This document shows positions 6,054-13,219 of a stretch of 36,427 nucleotides of DNA, piece after piece (position 1 is the stretch's first letter; the number at the start of each line of letters is the position of its first letter). The notes under the pieces were generated by a model that saw only the letters and a program-made list of their open reading frames with translations, ran no database searches and was not told where the DNA came from. The DNA is from an uncultured Prevotella sp. Its GTDB lineage: Bacteria; Bacteroidota; Bacteroidia; Bacteroidales; Bacteroidaceae. The position numbers were made by a program, and so were the translations under genes. The stretch lies in assembly GCA_900317685.1 (NCBI GenBank), contig ONHQ01000048.1:1-36427 (forward strand), given 5' to 3'.

Positions 6054-7790
6054 ATGCCGAGAAGGAAAAGCAATAAAATAAAAGTAGTCGAATTGTTTGC
6101 CGGTGTGGGCGGTTTTCGCATTGGCCTTGAGGGAGCATCCGACGCATACGAGACAATCTGGAATAACCAGTGGGAGCCATCCACGGTACGACAGGATGCC
6201 TCGTTGGTTTATAGAGCCCGTTTTGGAGCCGACGGCCACAGCAATCAGGACATTAACAAAGTGGCAACCAAGAATATTCCCGACTGCGACTTGCTGGTCG
6301 GCGGTTTCCCCTGCCAGGACTATTCTGTAGCTTCTACACTCAGCCGTTCTGGTGGCATAGAGGGCAAGAAGGGTGTTCTGTGGTGGCAAATATACAGAAT
6401 AATTAACGAGAAAGGCGACAACCGCCCGGGTTATTTGTTCTTTGAGAATGTGGACCGTCTGCTCAGTTCACCTGCCAAGCAACGGGGGCGTGACTTCGCG
6501 ATAATTCTTGCCTCACTTGCAGACTTGGGCTATACCGTAGAATGGCGTGTCATCAATGCCGCAGACTATGGTTTTCCACAGCGCCGCCGCCGTACGTACA
6601 TTGTCGGTTATCGAGAACAAGGCACTGTGTCGAACATGGTCGATAACCTTAGACAATGGGTGCTCTTTGATGGTGTTATGGCAAAGGCTTTTCCAATGAT
6701 GGAGGACAAAAAAACCGAGTCGTCTTTCAAAATAGAAGGCAGCATAAAGGAAGTTTCCGACAACTTCAACAAAGATGGAAAGGCCAGTCCCTTCGGCGAC
6801 GCAGGCATTATGCGCAATCGCGAGGTATTTTGTGTTGACACCAACCCCATTTATGATGGCCCTTGTATAACCCTCGGCAATTGTCTCGTCGACGAATCAT
6901 TTGTTCCGGAAGAGTATTTCATCTCTGCTGAGGACTTGCCTAAATGGGAATATGAAAAAGGAGCCAAGAAGATAGAGCGCACGTCAAAAGAAGGTTTCAA
7001 GTATTTCTTCTCAGAAGGAGCGATGGCTTTCCCCGACAGTCTTGACAAGCCATCAAGAACAATCATAACAGGTGAGGGAGGTCCGTCGGCATCTCGTTTC
7101 AAGCATGTAGTCAAGACACCTTCTGGACGCTACAGAAGGCTAATACCTCTTGAGTTGGAGCGGCTTAATATGTTCCCTGACAACCATACACTACATCCAG
7201 AGGTAACTGAGGGACGCAGAGCTTTTCTGATGGGTAACGCGCTTGTCTGTGGGGTTGTACAGGAAGTTGGCAAGAGTCTCTATCGGTTCATTTATGGTGA
7301 GGAGCCGGTTTCAAAAAGACCTATCGACATGAAGCGTGATGCCCGGCCTATGCTTAGCCTTAGTCTCTTTGATGAGACCGAAAACCAGATAAAGTACAAT
7401 CCGGTAAGGAAGACTCATAATCTGAATCCTGTTAAAAATCTGTTGGTCGGCTATGTGAAGCCAGACAACAACGACTATTTTCTCGATGGTAGTCATACTA
7501 AAATTTATTATACAGGCAAGACAAAGTCGTTCCCCTCAACCATAGCACTGAACAAGCTCTATTATTTCATGCCATATATCAAGGGCAGAGGCGTGAAGGA
7601 TCTCTATCTGATAAAGATTGCTCGCATTGGCAGCAAAGCAGAAATCCATCCCGAATCGGACGATAATGACCCAAGATTGGTGTTTGACTTGGAATATTTG
7701 GAAAGCCTGCCAGAATATAAACAGATAAAGCTTAATATCTTCCAAACTTATCGCGATACGATTCTTGGCAAAATATTCGACAATTTATAA
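6054..7790 (+). CDS. C5-cytosine DNA methyltransferase with extra C-terminal domain
   Basis: This 578-residue protein transfers a methyl group to carbon 5 of cytosine and should protect the host from the adjacent Sau3AI-like enzyme. The conserved motifs are in order: I (ELFAGVGGFRIG, 13-24), IV with the catalytic cysteine (GGFPCQDYS, C87), VI (ENV, 131-133), VIII (QRRRR, 176-180), IX (PSRTIITGEGGPSASR, about 335) and X (GNALVCGVVQEVG, about 395). The target-recognition region is between VIII and IX. About 150 further residues follow motif X, with YYTGKTKSFPSTIALNKLYYF and GVKDLYLIKIARIG; M.Sau3AI, at about 410 residues, lacks such a tail. The extension may bind DNA or the endonuclease. The ATG sits 4 bases after the endonuclease stop, so the two are co-translated or nearly so. 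Confidence 0.9.
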   Translation: MPRRKSNKIKVVELFAGVGGFRIGLEGASDAYETIWNNQWEPSTVRQDASLVYRARFGADGHSNQDINKVATKNIPDCDLLVGGFPCQDYSVASTLSRSGGIEGKKGVLWWQIYRIINEKGDNRPGYLFFENVDRLLSSPAKQRGRDFAIILASLADLGYTVEWRVINAADYGFPQRRRRTYIVGYREQGTVSNMVDNLRQWVLFDGVMAKAFPMMEDKKTESSFKIEGSIKEVSDNFNKDGKASPFGDAGIMRNREVFCVDTNPIYDGPCITLGNCLVDESFVPEEYFISAEDLPKWEYEKGAKKIERTSKEGFKYFFSEGAMAFPDSLDKPSRTIITGEGGPSASRFKHVVKTPSGRYRRLIPLELERLNMFPDNHTLHPEVTEGRRAFLMGNALVCGVVQEVGKSLYRFIYGEEPVSKRPIDMKRDARPMLSLSLFDETENQIKYNPVRKTHNLNPVKNLLVGYVKPDNNDYFLDGSHTKIYYTGKTKSFPSTIALNKLYYFMPYIKGRGVKDLYLIKIARIGSKAEIHPESDDNDPRLVFDLEYLESLPEYKQIKLNIFQTYRDTILGKIFDNL

Positions 7791-7800
7791 AACTTTACCA

Positions 7801-7821
7801 ATCCGTTGATTATCAACGGAT
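7801..7821 (+). terminator. Perfect hairpin after the cytosine methyltransferase gene
   Basis: ATCCGTTGAT at 7801-7810 and ATCAACGGAT at 7812-7821 form a 9-10 bp stem with almost no loop, 10 bases past the stop. A short A tract and a third partial copy (AACGGATAA) follow. It lacks a U tract and may mark the 3' end by processing, or be an element end. Confidence 0.5.
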
Positions 7822-7853
7822 AAAAAACGGATAATTTATTAATAAGCAAAAAT

Positions 7854-7896
7854 AAGACAGTCCTAAACCTTGTATTTTTATCTTCGGGCTGTCTTT
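7854..7896 (+). terminator. Probable rho-independent terminator
   Basis: AAGACAGTCC (7854-7863) pairs with GGGCTGTCTT (7886-7895) to give a 10-bp stem with a 22-base loop and a short T run. It is the second hairpin after the Sau3AI-like operon. Confidence 0.55.
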
Positions 7897-7898
7897 CC

Positions 7899-7943
7899 TA
7901 TCTTTGTGCCCGCATCAGGTGGTAAACCCGGTGCGGGCTTTTT
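7899..7943 (+). other. TATCTTTG box fused to a GC hairpin with T tract
   Basis: TATCTTTG at 7899-7906 fits a -7 box. Directly after it GCCCGCA (7908-7914) and TGCGGGC (7932-7938) form a stem followed by TTTTT. This could be a third terminator for the upstream operon with a chance promoter match, or a promoter whose transcript begins with an attenuator hairpin in front of the gene at 8063. The bases 7944-8062 hold nothing else I can name. Confidence 0.45.
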
Positions 7944-8062
7944 CACGTATAGTAAAGCCACAACAATCATGTCTCACCCGAGGGGAGTGGGCAGGAGAAA
8001 TCTCATGAGGTAAAGGCGGCCGCCGTTTCCCGTGCTTTCTCTTCTCACAACTCTTGGGAAGA

Positions 8063-8470
8063 ATGCAAAAGAAGCACTGGACGCGGCAGCGTGTCCAAAA
8101 CCGGCGGCAGCAGAAACGCCGCCATCCTTTCGACGACTCCACCACACTGGGCGACCTCGTGCGCCCGGACCGGTGGGTACGCATCGACGAACTCATCCGG
8201 TCGCTCGACGACTATCTCATGGAATCAGACACTCCGCCACGGCAGCGAACGGGGCTCTTCTTCAAGCCATCGGCACTGAAGGCCTGTCGGCGCAAGTCGT
8301 TCTACGTTTTTCTGAGCCATTTCCTGCAGCCTGACACCGGTGGGCAGAGCATCCTCAGAGTCAGTAAAACGGTATTCTTCAGCTACCTCGCTGATAGTGC
8401 ACACTGTAATTTAGGGGTGTCTATGCAAACGATAAAAGCCGCTGTAAATAAGGCGGTTATCTGGCTTTGA
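8063..8470 (+). CDS. Hypothetical protein, possible HTH-containing accessory gene
   Basis: This 135-residue protein is very basic at its N-terminus (QKKHWTRQRVQNRRQQKRR), then has an acidic helix region (RIDELIRSLDDYLMESD) and a C-terminal part (KTVFFSYLADS, SMQTIKAAVNKAV) that could be a helix-turn-helix. The middle uses GC-rich third positions typical of real genes in this cassette. I prefer the ATG at 8063 over the TTG at 8054. No family is recognised. A promoter for the next gene follows, so it is transcribed separately. It may be a remnant of a DNA-binding protein of the mobile cassette. Confidence 0.45.
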   Translation: MQKKHWTRQRVQNRRQQKRRHPFDDSTTLGDLVRPDRWVRIDELIRSLDDYLMESDTPPRQRTGLFFKPSALKACRRKSFYVFLSHFLQPDTGGQSILRVSKTVFFSYLADSAHCNLGVSMQTIKAAVNKAVIWL

Positions 8471-8503
8471 TTAACATATTTTTAGAACCACATGCAAGGC
8501 TTA

Positions 8504-8539
8504 TTTGCTTGCGAGGGTTGGAAACATAGGGTATATTTG
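8504..8539 (+). promoter_or_regulatory. Promoter of the phage-like replication cassette
   Basis: TATATTTG at 8532-8539 is a good -7 box, with TTTG at 8504-8507 at a slightly long spacing of 24. It is preceded by a small hairpin (GCAAG 8494-8498, CTTGC 8508-8512). The first gene downstream starts at 8622. Confidence 0.5.
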
Positions 8540-8621
8540 CAAACGTCAACCGAAAGGAAGACAAAACGACAAACCGGAGGTGGCCACCTTCCTATTTCAA
8601 AACTTTTTAATTAGTAATAAA

Positions 8622-8897
8622 ATGAAAAAGACATTTAAAATTATCAAGCTCCTCGCCCTCCGCCAGGGCACTTCGGAGCGCACTGGACAAGAGTGGAAGA
8701 GCCGCGAGGTCGTGCTCGAATCAACCGAGGCCGTGATGTATCCCGACCTTATCGTGGCCACCCTGCGCGGTGACTGGGCTGAGAATCCCGACCTCAAGGA
8801 AGGCGACATCGTGGAAGCTGCACTGAGCTTCTTCGCCCACGAGAAGGACGGGAGATGGTTTAACAACATTAGAATTATAAAAATTGATAAGCGATGA
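8622..8897 (+). CDS. DUF3127 family protein (OB-fold-like, probable single-strand DNA binder)
   Basis: The 91-residue product from the ATG at 8622 matches the DUF3127 pattern by recall: KTFKIIKLLALRQGTSERTGQEWKSREVVLE, then DLIVATLRGDW and a C-terminal WFNNIRIIKI strand. Family members are small beta-rich proteins of Bacteroidota, widely assumed to bind single-stranded DNA. An upstream in-frame extension to 8505 is rejected because the promoter -7 box lies inside it. The stop overlaps the ATG of the next gene (ATGA at 8894), so the two are translationally coupled. Association with an antirepressor and a primase-helicase fits a role in replication of a mobile element. Confidence 0.78.
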   Translation: MKKTFKIIKLLALRQGTSERTGQEWKSREVVLESTEAVMYPDLIVATLRGDWAENPDLKEGDIVEAALSFFAHEKDGRWFNNIRIIKIDKR

Positions 8898-9688
8898 ACA
8901 ACGAGTTGATAAATTTCCATCATGAGATGTTCGGAGATATCCGGGCAATAGAAAAAGACGGGGAACCGTGGTTCGTGGGAAAGGACGTGGCTGAGGCACT
9001 GGGGTATTCTGTTGCAAGAAAAGCTATTCGTGACCACGTAGACGAAGAAGACAAGCAAATCCTAACGTTCCAAAACGGAACCTTTGGAAGCCAGGACATT
9101 CCGAACAGAGGGCTTACCATCATCAGCGAGTCGGGGCTCTACTCTCTCGTTCTTTCCTCCAAGCTCTCGCAGGCGAAGGTCTTCAAGCACTGGGTCACCG
9201 CCGAGGTGCTGCCCTCCATCCGTCGCCACGGGGCTTATGCCACGGCACCGACGATAGAGAAGATCATCGCGTCACCGGAGTTCGGCATCGCACTGCTGAA
9301 GAATCTCCAGCAGGAGCAGAACATGCGACGGGAGGCTGAGCAGCGGGTGAGAAAGCTGCAGCCTTTGGCCGACTACACCTCCCTGATCCTCGCTTGCCCC
9401 GAGACGGTGAGCGTCTCACAGGTGGCGCAGGACTACGGCATGTCAGCAGTGGTGTTCAACCGCATCCTCAACCGCGCTGGCATACAGTACAGCGTCGGCG
9501 GGCAGTGGGTGCTCTATGCGGCCTACAAGGACCGGGGACTGGTGCAGAGCTATACGTTCAACTACCGCCACAACGACGGCACCGACGGCTGCCGGATGTA
9601 CACACGATGGACGCAGCGCGGCCGGCTCTTTCTCTACGACATTCTTAAGAAAATAGGTATCATACCGATGATTGAAAAAAACAAATGA
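8894..9688 (+). CDS. BRO-type phage antirepressor (Bro-N plus KilA-C/ANT domain)
   Basis: This 264-residue protein has an N-terminal Bro-N domain (residues 5-112): FGDIRAIEKDGEPWFVGKDVAEALGYS, then ISESGLYSLVLSSKLSQAKVFKHWVTAEVLPSIRRHG. Residues about 150-255 form the C-terminal ANT/KilAC domain, with a helix-turn-helix (VSVSQVAQDYGMSAVVFNRILNRAGI) and a wing (GGQWVLY). Such proteins act on phage repressors or DNA and switch prophage genes on. The gene overlaps its neighbours on both sides by ATGA junctions (8894 and 9685), so the three are made in fixed ratio. No cI-like repressor is seen in the window, so its target lies elsewhere or is lost. Confidence 0.9.
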   Translation: MNNELINFHHEMFGDIRAIEKDGEPWFVGKDVAEALGYSVARKAIRDHVDEEDKQILTFQNGTFGSQDIPNRGLTIISESGLYSLVLSSKLSQAKVFKHWVTAEVLPSIRRHGAYATAPTIEKIIASPEFGIALLKNLQQEQNMRREAEQRVRKLQPLADYTSLILACPETVSVSQVAQDYGMSAVVFNRILNRAGIQYSVGGQWVLYAAYKDRGLVQSYTFNYRHNDGTDGCRMYTRWTQRGRLFLYDILKKIGIIPMIEKNK

Positions 9689-9996
9689 CTATGAAGATTA
9701 ATTTGATATTATCCGACGACGACTACCGTCGCATCCTTGCCACGCCGAAGCGTGTGCGTGGCACTATCTGTCAAAACTCGCCCGAGGAATTCTGCTTCCG
9801 GGCCTACAGTGAGAGCAATGAATCTGAGCAGCTGCCCAAGCGACAGTTCAAAACGAAACATTCCACGACCACGGTCAACAGCAAGCGCATCCGGCTCTAC
9901 ATGAGCATCCCGCGCGAGGAGACTACCGACCCGGCAGAGATCATCTACGATGAGGTGGACGACGCTGCCAGCTTCGTGGAACAGAATATGGAGTAG
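9685..9996 (+). CDS. Hypothetical protein of 103 residues, coupled to the antirepressor gene
   Basis: I do not recognise this small protein. It begins MTMKINLILSDDDYRRIL, has a basic middle (LPKRQFKTKHSTTTVNSKRIRLYM) and an acidic C-terminus (PAEIIYDEVDDAASFVEQNME). There is no signal peptide. The ATG at 9685 overlaps the stop of the antirepressor gene; an ATG at 9691 is an alternative. In widespread Bacteroidota cassettes the position before the primase-helicase is often held by a small DNA-binding protein, which could be its role. A 139-bp palindromic repeat begins 4 bases after the stop. Confidence 0.7.
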   Translation: MTMKINLILSDDDYRRILATPKRVRGTICQNSPEEFCFRAYSESNESEQLPKRQFKTKHSTTTVNSKRIRLYMSIPREETTDPAEIIYDEVDDAASFVEQNME

Positions 9997-9999
9997 AAG

Positions 10000-10138
10000 C
10001 CTCACCCCCAATCCCCTCTCCAAAGGAGAGGGGAGTGATTTGCTTCAAGCACCCCCTACATCCACTAACAACGCGCCAGCCAAACGCCCGCAGAGCATTC
10101 TACGCCCCTCTCCCTTGGAGAGGGGATAGGGGGTGAGG
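10000..10138. repeat. MITE-like palindromic repeat, intergenic copy
   Basis: The element begins with CCTCACCCCCAATCCCCT (10000-10017) and ends with AGGGGATAGGGGGTGAGG (10121-10138); the 22-bp ends (10000-10021 and 10117-10138) are inverted repeats with one mismatch. Each end also has an inner short hairpin (CCTCTCC/GGAGAGG type). The centre contains AACGCGCCAGCC and CCCGCAGAGCATTCTACG. A second copy sits inside the primase-helicase frame at 10883-11051. It encodes no transposase and is probably moved by an enzyme elsewhere in the genome. Confidence 0.85.
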
Positions 10139-10158
10139 CTGGTATTTAAATTTCAATT

Positions 10159-10353
10159 ATGTTCGACTACATTCAAAACATTCGTTCGCACCATACGGTG
10201 CCATGCACCACCGTGATTCTTCACACGGTGATGCGCTCGACGATCGTCGGCCAGACCTGCGCCGAGATTGCCGACTGCCACGAGCAGATGCTGCGGGGCG
10301 AGATGAGCCGCGAAACGTCGTCTCCCTGCCTTCTGCTTCCACGCTCACTTTAA
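10159..10353 (+). pseudogene. N-terminal fragment of the primase-helicase, separated by a frameshift
   Basis: This frame (ATG at 10159) encodes a segment with ILHTVMRSTIVGQTCAEIADCHEQMLRGEMSR, which reads as the start of a BT4734/VirE-N-like primase domain. It then runs out of register and stops at 10351-10353. The continuation, RRLPAFCFHAHFKNGRR and NADAVPSGLSILDIDHIG, is in the frame one base later, which is open from 10307 on. Dropping one base near 10312 would join both into an 858-residue protein. Either the gene is newly broken, or a +1 frameshift is used, or the base is a sequencing error. Confidence 0.75.
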
Positions 10354-10381
10354 GAACGGGCGACGGCTTAATGCCGACGCC

Positions 10382-12736
10382 GTGCCGTCGGGGCTGAGCA
10401 TTCTCGACATTGATCACATAGGGAGACCCAAGGCAGGCCCTTCCCCGGCCCTCCCCGTGGGGGAGGGAGTAGAGCAGCCGAAAGAGCCCTCGAAGAAGCA
10501 ACCGGAAGAGCCTCAGAAAGAAGATTCGAAGGAGCAACCGAAAGAGCCCTCTACACTGATGGAGACGCTCAAGGAGCACCTCTTCACTGCCACGCCTATC
10601 ACCGACGAGGAGACGATGGCGGCCTTGCAGCGGTTGGGCATTGTCCTCGTTCATAAGACTCCGAGTGGCGAGGGGCTTCGCCTTGTCTTTGTTATTCCTG
10701 AGGGTATGGGACTTGTGGAAGGTCAGCAGTGGTTGGCTCAGCAGATTGGATTGAAAGAGTTTGATGAGGCTTGCAAGGACTTGGCCCGTTGCTCATTTGC
10801 GGTGCCCGAGGAATATGTGCTGTTTATAGATGAGGAGGAGCTGTTCAAGGAGCAGGCCCAGCAGCCCCAGCAGGCCCAGCAGCCTCACCCCCAACCCCTC
10901 TCCAAAGGAGAGGGGAGTGATATGCTTCAAGACAACCCTGCATCCTCTTACAACGCGCCAGCCATAACACCCGCAGAGCATAGGGGTGAGGCTCTATCAC
11001 CCGCAGAGCATTCTACGCCCCTCTCCTTTGGAGAGGGGAAAGGGGGTGAGGCCGTTGGGGGTGAGGCTGCGCCTGCTGTTCGTCTCCTTTTCGTCTTCGA
11101 CCTCTGCCGTGAGCAGGCCGGACTGAAAGACGTGGACATCAACGCACGCGGCTCTCGCCACAACTCCCTGCTCGCCATCCTCAGCGTCGGGGCCGCACGT
11201 TTGCTCTCTGAGGCCGAGGCGATGGCCGTAGTAGCCCAGCGGATGCCGGACTTTTTCAAGGAGCCCGATTGCCGCCAGCTCATCCACGACTTCTACGCCA
11301 AGTACCACGACGACTCGAAGATGATGTCGACTACCGTGCAGCGCATCAACGCACGGGCCGAACAGCTCGCCAAGCAACAGCAGAGTAAGGATGACAAGGC
11401 GCAAGAGGACGAGAGCGAGGAAGAAACGGCGGAAACAGTCACGACGCAAAGCACCAATGCCTTTCCCGACATCCCTCCCATCCCCGGCTTGAAGCAGAGC
11501 CTCACGGGGGTGCCCGAACAGATGCGGATGCCGGCGCTCTGCGCCCTCTTGCCGATGGCAGCGTCCTATGCCGACGACGTGACTTTCCGCTACTGCGACG
11601 GCCGGGAGCAGCGCTTGGGACTGATGAGCATCGTCGTGGGTGAGCAAGCCAGCGGCAAGAGCGTCTGCAAGGACATCATTGACCTTTGGCGCGGACCCAT
11701 GGACGAGGACGACGAGCAGGGACGGCGCAAGGAGGACGAGTGGAAGAAGAAACGCAAGAACCGACGCGCCAACGAGAAACTCGACCCCGAACCGGAGGTA
11801 CTGATAAGAGATGTGCCCATCACCATCTCGTGCTCTACGCTCCTCAAAAGACTCAAGAACGCCCAAGGCCACACGCTCTATTCCTTCTGTTCGGAGCTCG
11901 ATACATTAAGAAAAACCAACGGCGCGGGCTCGTGGTCGTCGAAATATGACATCTACCGCCTCGCCTTCGACCATGACGAATGGGGCCAGGACTACAACAG
12001 CGACCAGGCTGAGAGCGGCATGGTCAGCGTGGGCTACAACTGGACCATCCTCGGCACCTACGGGGCCCTCGGCAAGTGCTTCAAGGGCGAGAATATCGAG
12101 AACGGCCTTAGCTCGCGCGTCATCGTCAGCGAGATGCCCGACTCGGCCTTTGCTCCGATGCCCACCTTTCAAGACAGAAAGGACCGTGATGCCCAGGCCA
12201 TCCTTGAAGCTGTGAATACCCTTCGTGCCAAGCATGGGTTCATCGACACGCCACGGCTCCGTAAGGCCATCGCCTCATGGGTCGAGGACAAGCGCCAGCA
12301 GGCCATGGAGCGCATTGACAGGGTGATGGACACCTACCGCCGACGTGCCGCCGTGATCGGTATGCGCTGTGGTGTGGTGGCCTGTCTGCTCTCGGGTGAG
12401 AAGGAGACGAAGCACGTCATCGACTTCGCGCTGATGATGGCGGAATATGTCCTTCAGGAGCAGTGCCGTCTCTTTGGCGATGTCCTCCGCAAGCAGTATG
12501 CCGCCGATGCCGACGACACCCGACGCAACTCGAAGAACCGCGCTGTCTTTGACCGCCTCGCCGACACCTTCACCTCCCACGACATCCTCGCGCTGAAGAA
12601 TGACATCTCCGATGCCGCTGCCCGGATGATTATCAAGCGGTGGCGTGAGGCTGGCTGGATAGAGCCGTTGCCAAGACAAAAAGGCGATAAGGGACATAAA
12701 TTCAAGAAAGTGAAGCGTAACAATGTAACAGCGTAA
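10382..12736 (+). CDS. Primase-helicase (BT4734-like primase domain plus DUF3987 ATPase), main part
   Basis: The 784-residue frame starting at GTG 10382 holds most of a primase-helicase; the true start is probably the ATG at 10159 in another frame. The primase part shows the hDhD metal motif (SILDIDHI, D9 and D11) and TPSGEGLRLVF (about 93-103). A PriCT-like helical segment follows (RGSRHNSLLAILSVGAARLL). The DUF3987 ATPase has Walker A GEQASGKS at 420-427. Two repeats are read through in frame: residues about 18-32 (SPALPVGEG) with a lysine/proline/glutamate-rich linker, and about 168-224 (HPQPLSKGEG and beyond). Both lie at loops or domain borders. The family occurs in mobile elements and in many chromosomal cassettes of Bacteroidota. 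The repeats and frameshift suggest decay, yet the ATPase part is intact. Confidence 0.8.
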   Translation: MPSGLSILDIDHIGRPKAGPSPALPVGEGVEQPKEPSKKQPEEPQKEDSKEQPKEPSTLMETLKEHLFTATPITDEETMAALQRLGIVLVHKTPSGEGLRLVFVIPEGMGLVEGQQWLAQQIGLKEFDEACKDLARCSFAVPEEYVLFIDEEELFKEQAQQPQQAQQPHPQPLSKGEGSDMLQDNPASSYNAPAITPAEHRGEALSPAEHSTPLSFGEGKGGEAVGGEAAPAVRLLFVFDLCREQAGLKDVDINARGSRHNSLLAILSVGAARLLSEAEAMAVVAQRMPDFFKEPDCRQLIHDFYAKYHDDSKMMSTTVQRINARAEQLAKQQQSKDDKAQEDESEEETAETVTTQSTNAFPDIPPIPGLKQSLTGVPEQMRMPALCALLPMAASYADDVTFRYCDGREQRLGLMSIVVGEQASGKSVCKDIIDLWRGPMDEDDEQGRRKEDEWKKKRKNRRANEKLDPEPEVLIRDVPITISCSTLLKRLKNAQGHTLYSFCSELDTLRKTNGAGSWSSKYDIYRLAFDHDEWGQDYNSDQAESGMVSVGYNWTILGTYGALGKCFKGENIENGLSSRVIVSEMPDSAFAPMPTFQDRKDRDAQAILEAVNTLRAKHGFIDTPRLRKAIASWVEDKRQQAMERIDRVMDTYRRRAAVIGMRCGVVACLLSGEKETKHVIDFALMMAEYVLQEQCRLFGDVLRKQYAADADDTRRNSKNRAVFDRLADTFTSHDILALKNDISDAAARMIIKRWREAGWIEPLPRQKGDKGHKFKKVKRNNVTA
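10449..10467. repeat. GC-rich palindrome inside the primase-helicase frame
   Basis: CCCTCCCC (10449-10456) and GGGGAGGG (10460-10467) form a stem with a GTG loop. It encodes ALPVGEG within SPALPVGEGVEQP, in frame, just after the first primase motif. It differs from the longer repeat at 10000 and 10883 but encodes a similar GEG-ending peptide. Confidence 0.65.
10883..11051. repeat. MITE-like palindromic repeat, in-frame copy inside the primase-helicase
   Basis: This is a second copy of the element at 10000-10138. It has the same ends (CCTCACCCCCAACCCC at the left, AAGGGGGTGAGG at the right), the same AGGGGAGTGAT and TGCTTCAAG segment, ACAACGCGCCAGCC and GCAGAGCATTCTACGCCCC. An inner block containing CACCCGCAGAGCAT is duplicated, making it about 30 bp longer. 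It has no stop codon in the host frame and adds about 56 residues between the primase and PriCT-like parts. Confidence 0.85.
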
Positions 12737-12748
12737 CACCGTAACATT
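12717..12748. repeat. Four tandem 8-bp units with GTAAC core at the 3' end of the primase-helicase gene
   Basis: GTAACAAT, GTAACAGC, GTAACACC and GTAACATT follow each other, with the gene's TAA stop (12734-12736) inside the array. The unit resembles the TGTAGCGG array at 120-151. Confidence 0.7.
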
Positions 12749-12778
12749 TATAGGTATCGGAACTAAAAACAAAAAGCC

Positions 12779-13216
12779 ATGATAGAACTCCAACTGAAAC
12801 GCATCGCGAAGCGACCTACCTATACCATCGGTCGCCTCAGCATCCGCCGCCGTGAGCGCGGAGTGTTCACCCCGTGGACCTATTTCTGTGACACCCTTGA
12901 ACCGCATTGGGTCGACTTCCACCACGGAGGCCGCAAGACCAAGGGCAAGACCGCCATCCCCGAAGGCCGTTATTCCGTAGTAGTAACGCTTAGCCCACGC
13001 TTCCACCGTTGGCTGCCCCTGCTCGTCGGCGTGCCCCACTACGAGGGGATCCGCATCCACAGCGGCAACACCGCCCAGGACACCGAGGGCTGCATCCTCG
13101 TGGGCCGCAACACCGAGGTGGGCCGCGTCACCGACAGCCGCCGCACCCTCTACCGCCTGATGCAAGCCATCGACCACCGCGACGAGGGCGAGCCGGTGTT
13201 CATAGAGATAGAATAA
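12779..13216 (+). CDS. DUF5675 family protein
   Basis: This 145-residue protein matches DUF5675 by recall: LKRIAKRPTYTIGRL at the start, YFCDTLE, GKTAIPEGRYSVVVTLSPRF, and IRIHSGNTAQDTEGCILVG with H94 and C105. The His and Cys in a compact beta protein recall peptidoglycan-acting YkuD-type enzymes, but an enzymatic role is not established. Homologues are common in prophages and in Bacteroidota cassettes, often where a lysis amidase would sit. It has no signal peptide. The ATG at 12779 follows the primase-helicase stop by 42 bases, and a strong terminator begins 4 bases after the stop, so it is the last gene of the cassette. Confidence 0.85.
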   Translation: MIELQLKRIAKRPTYTIGRLSIRRRERGVFTPWTYFCDTLEPHWVDFHHGGRKTKGKTAIPEGRYSVVVTLSPRFHRWLPLLVGVPHYEGIRIHSGNTAQDTEGCILVGRNTEVGRVTDSRRTLYRLMQAIDHRDEGEPVFIEIE

Positions 13217-13219
13217 AAG

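Noticed and set aside
10000-11051. Insertion sequence with transposase
   Set aside because: The repeats have inverted ends but encode no transposase; they are at most non-autonomous elements.
10997-11872. Open frame of about 290 codons on the minus strand inside the primase-helicase gene
   Set aside because: It is antisense to conserved PriCT-like and Walker A segments and is low in complexity (leucine- and valine-rich), as expected for a shadow frame.
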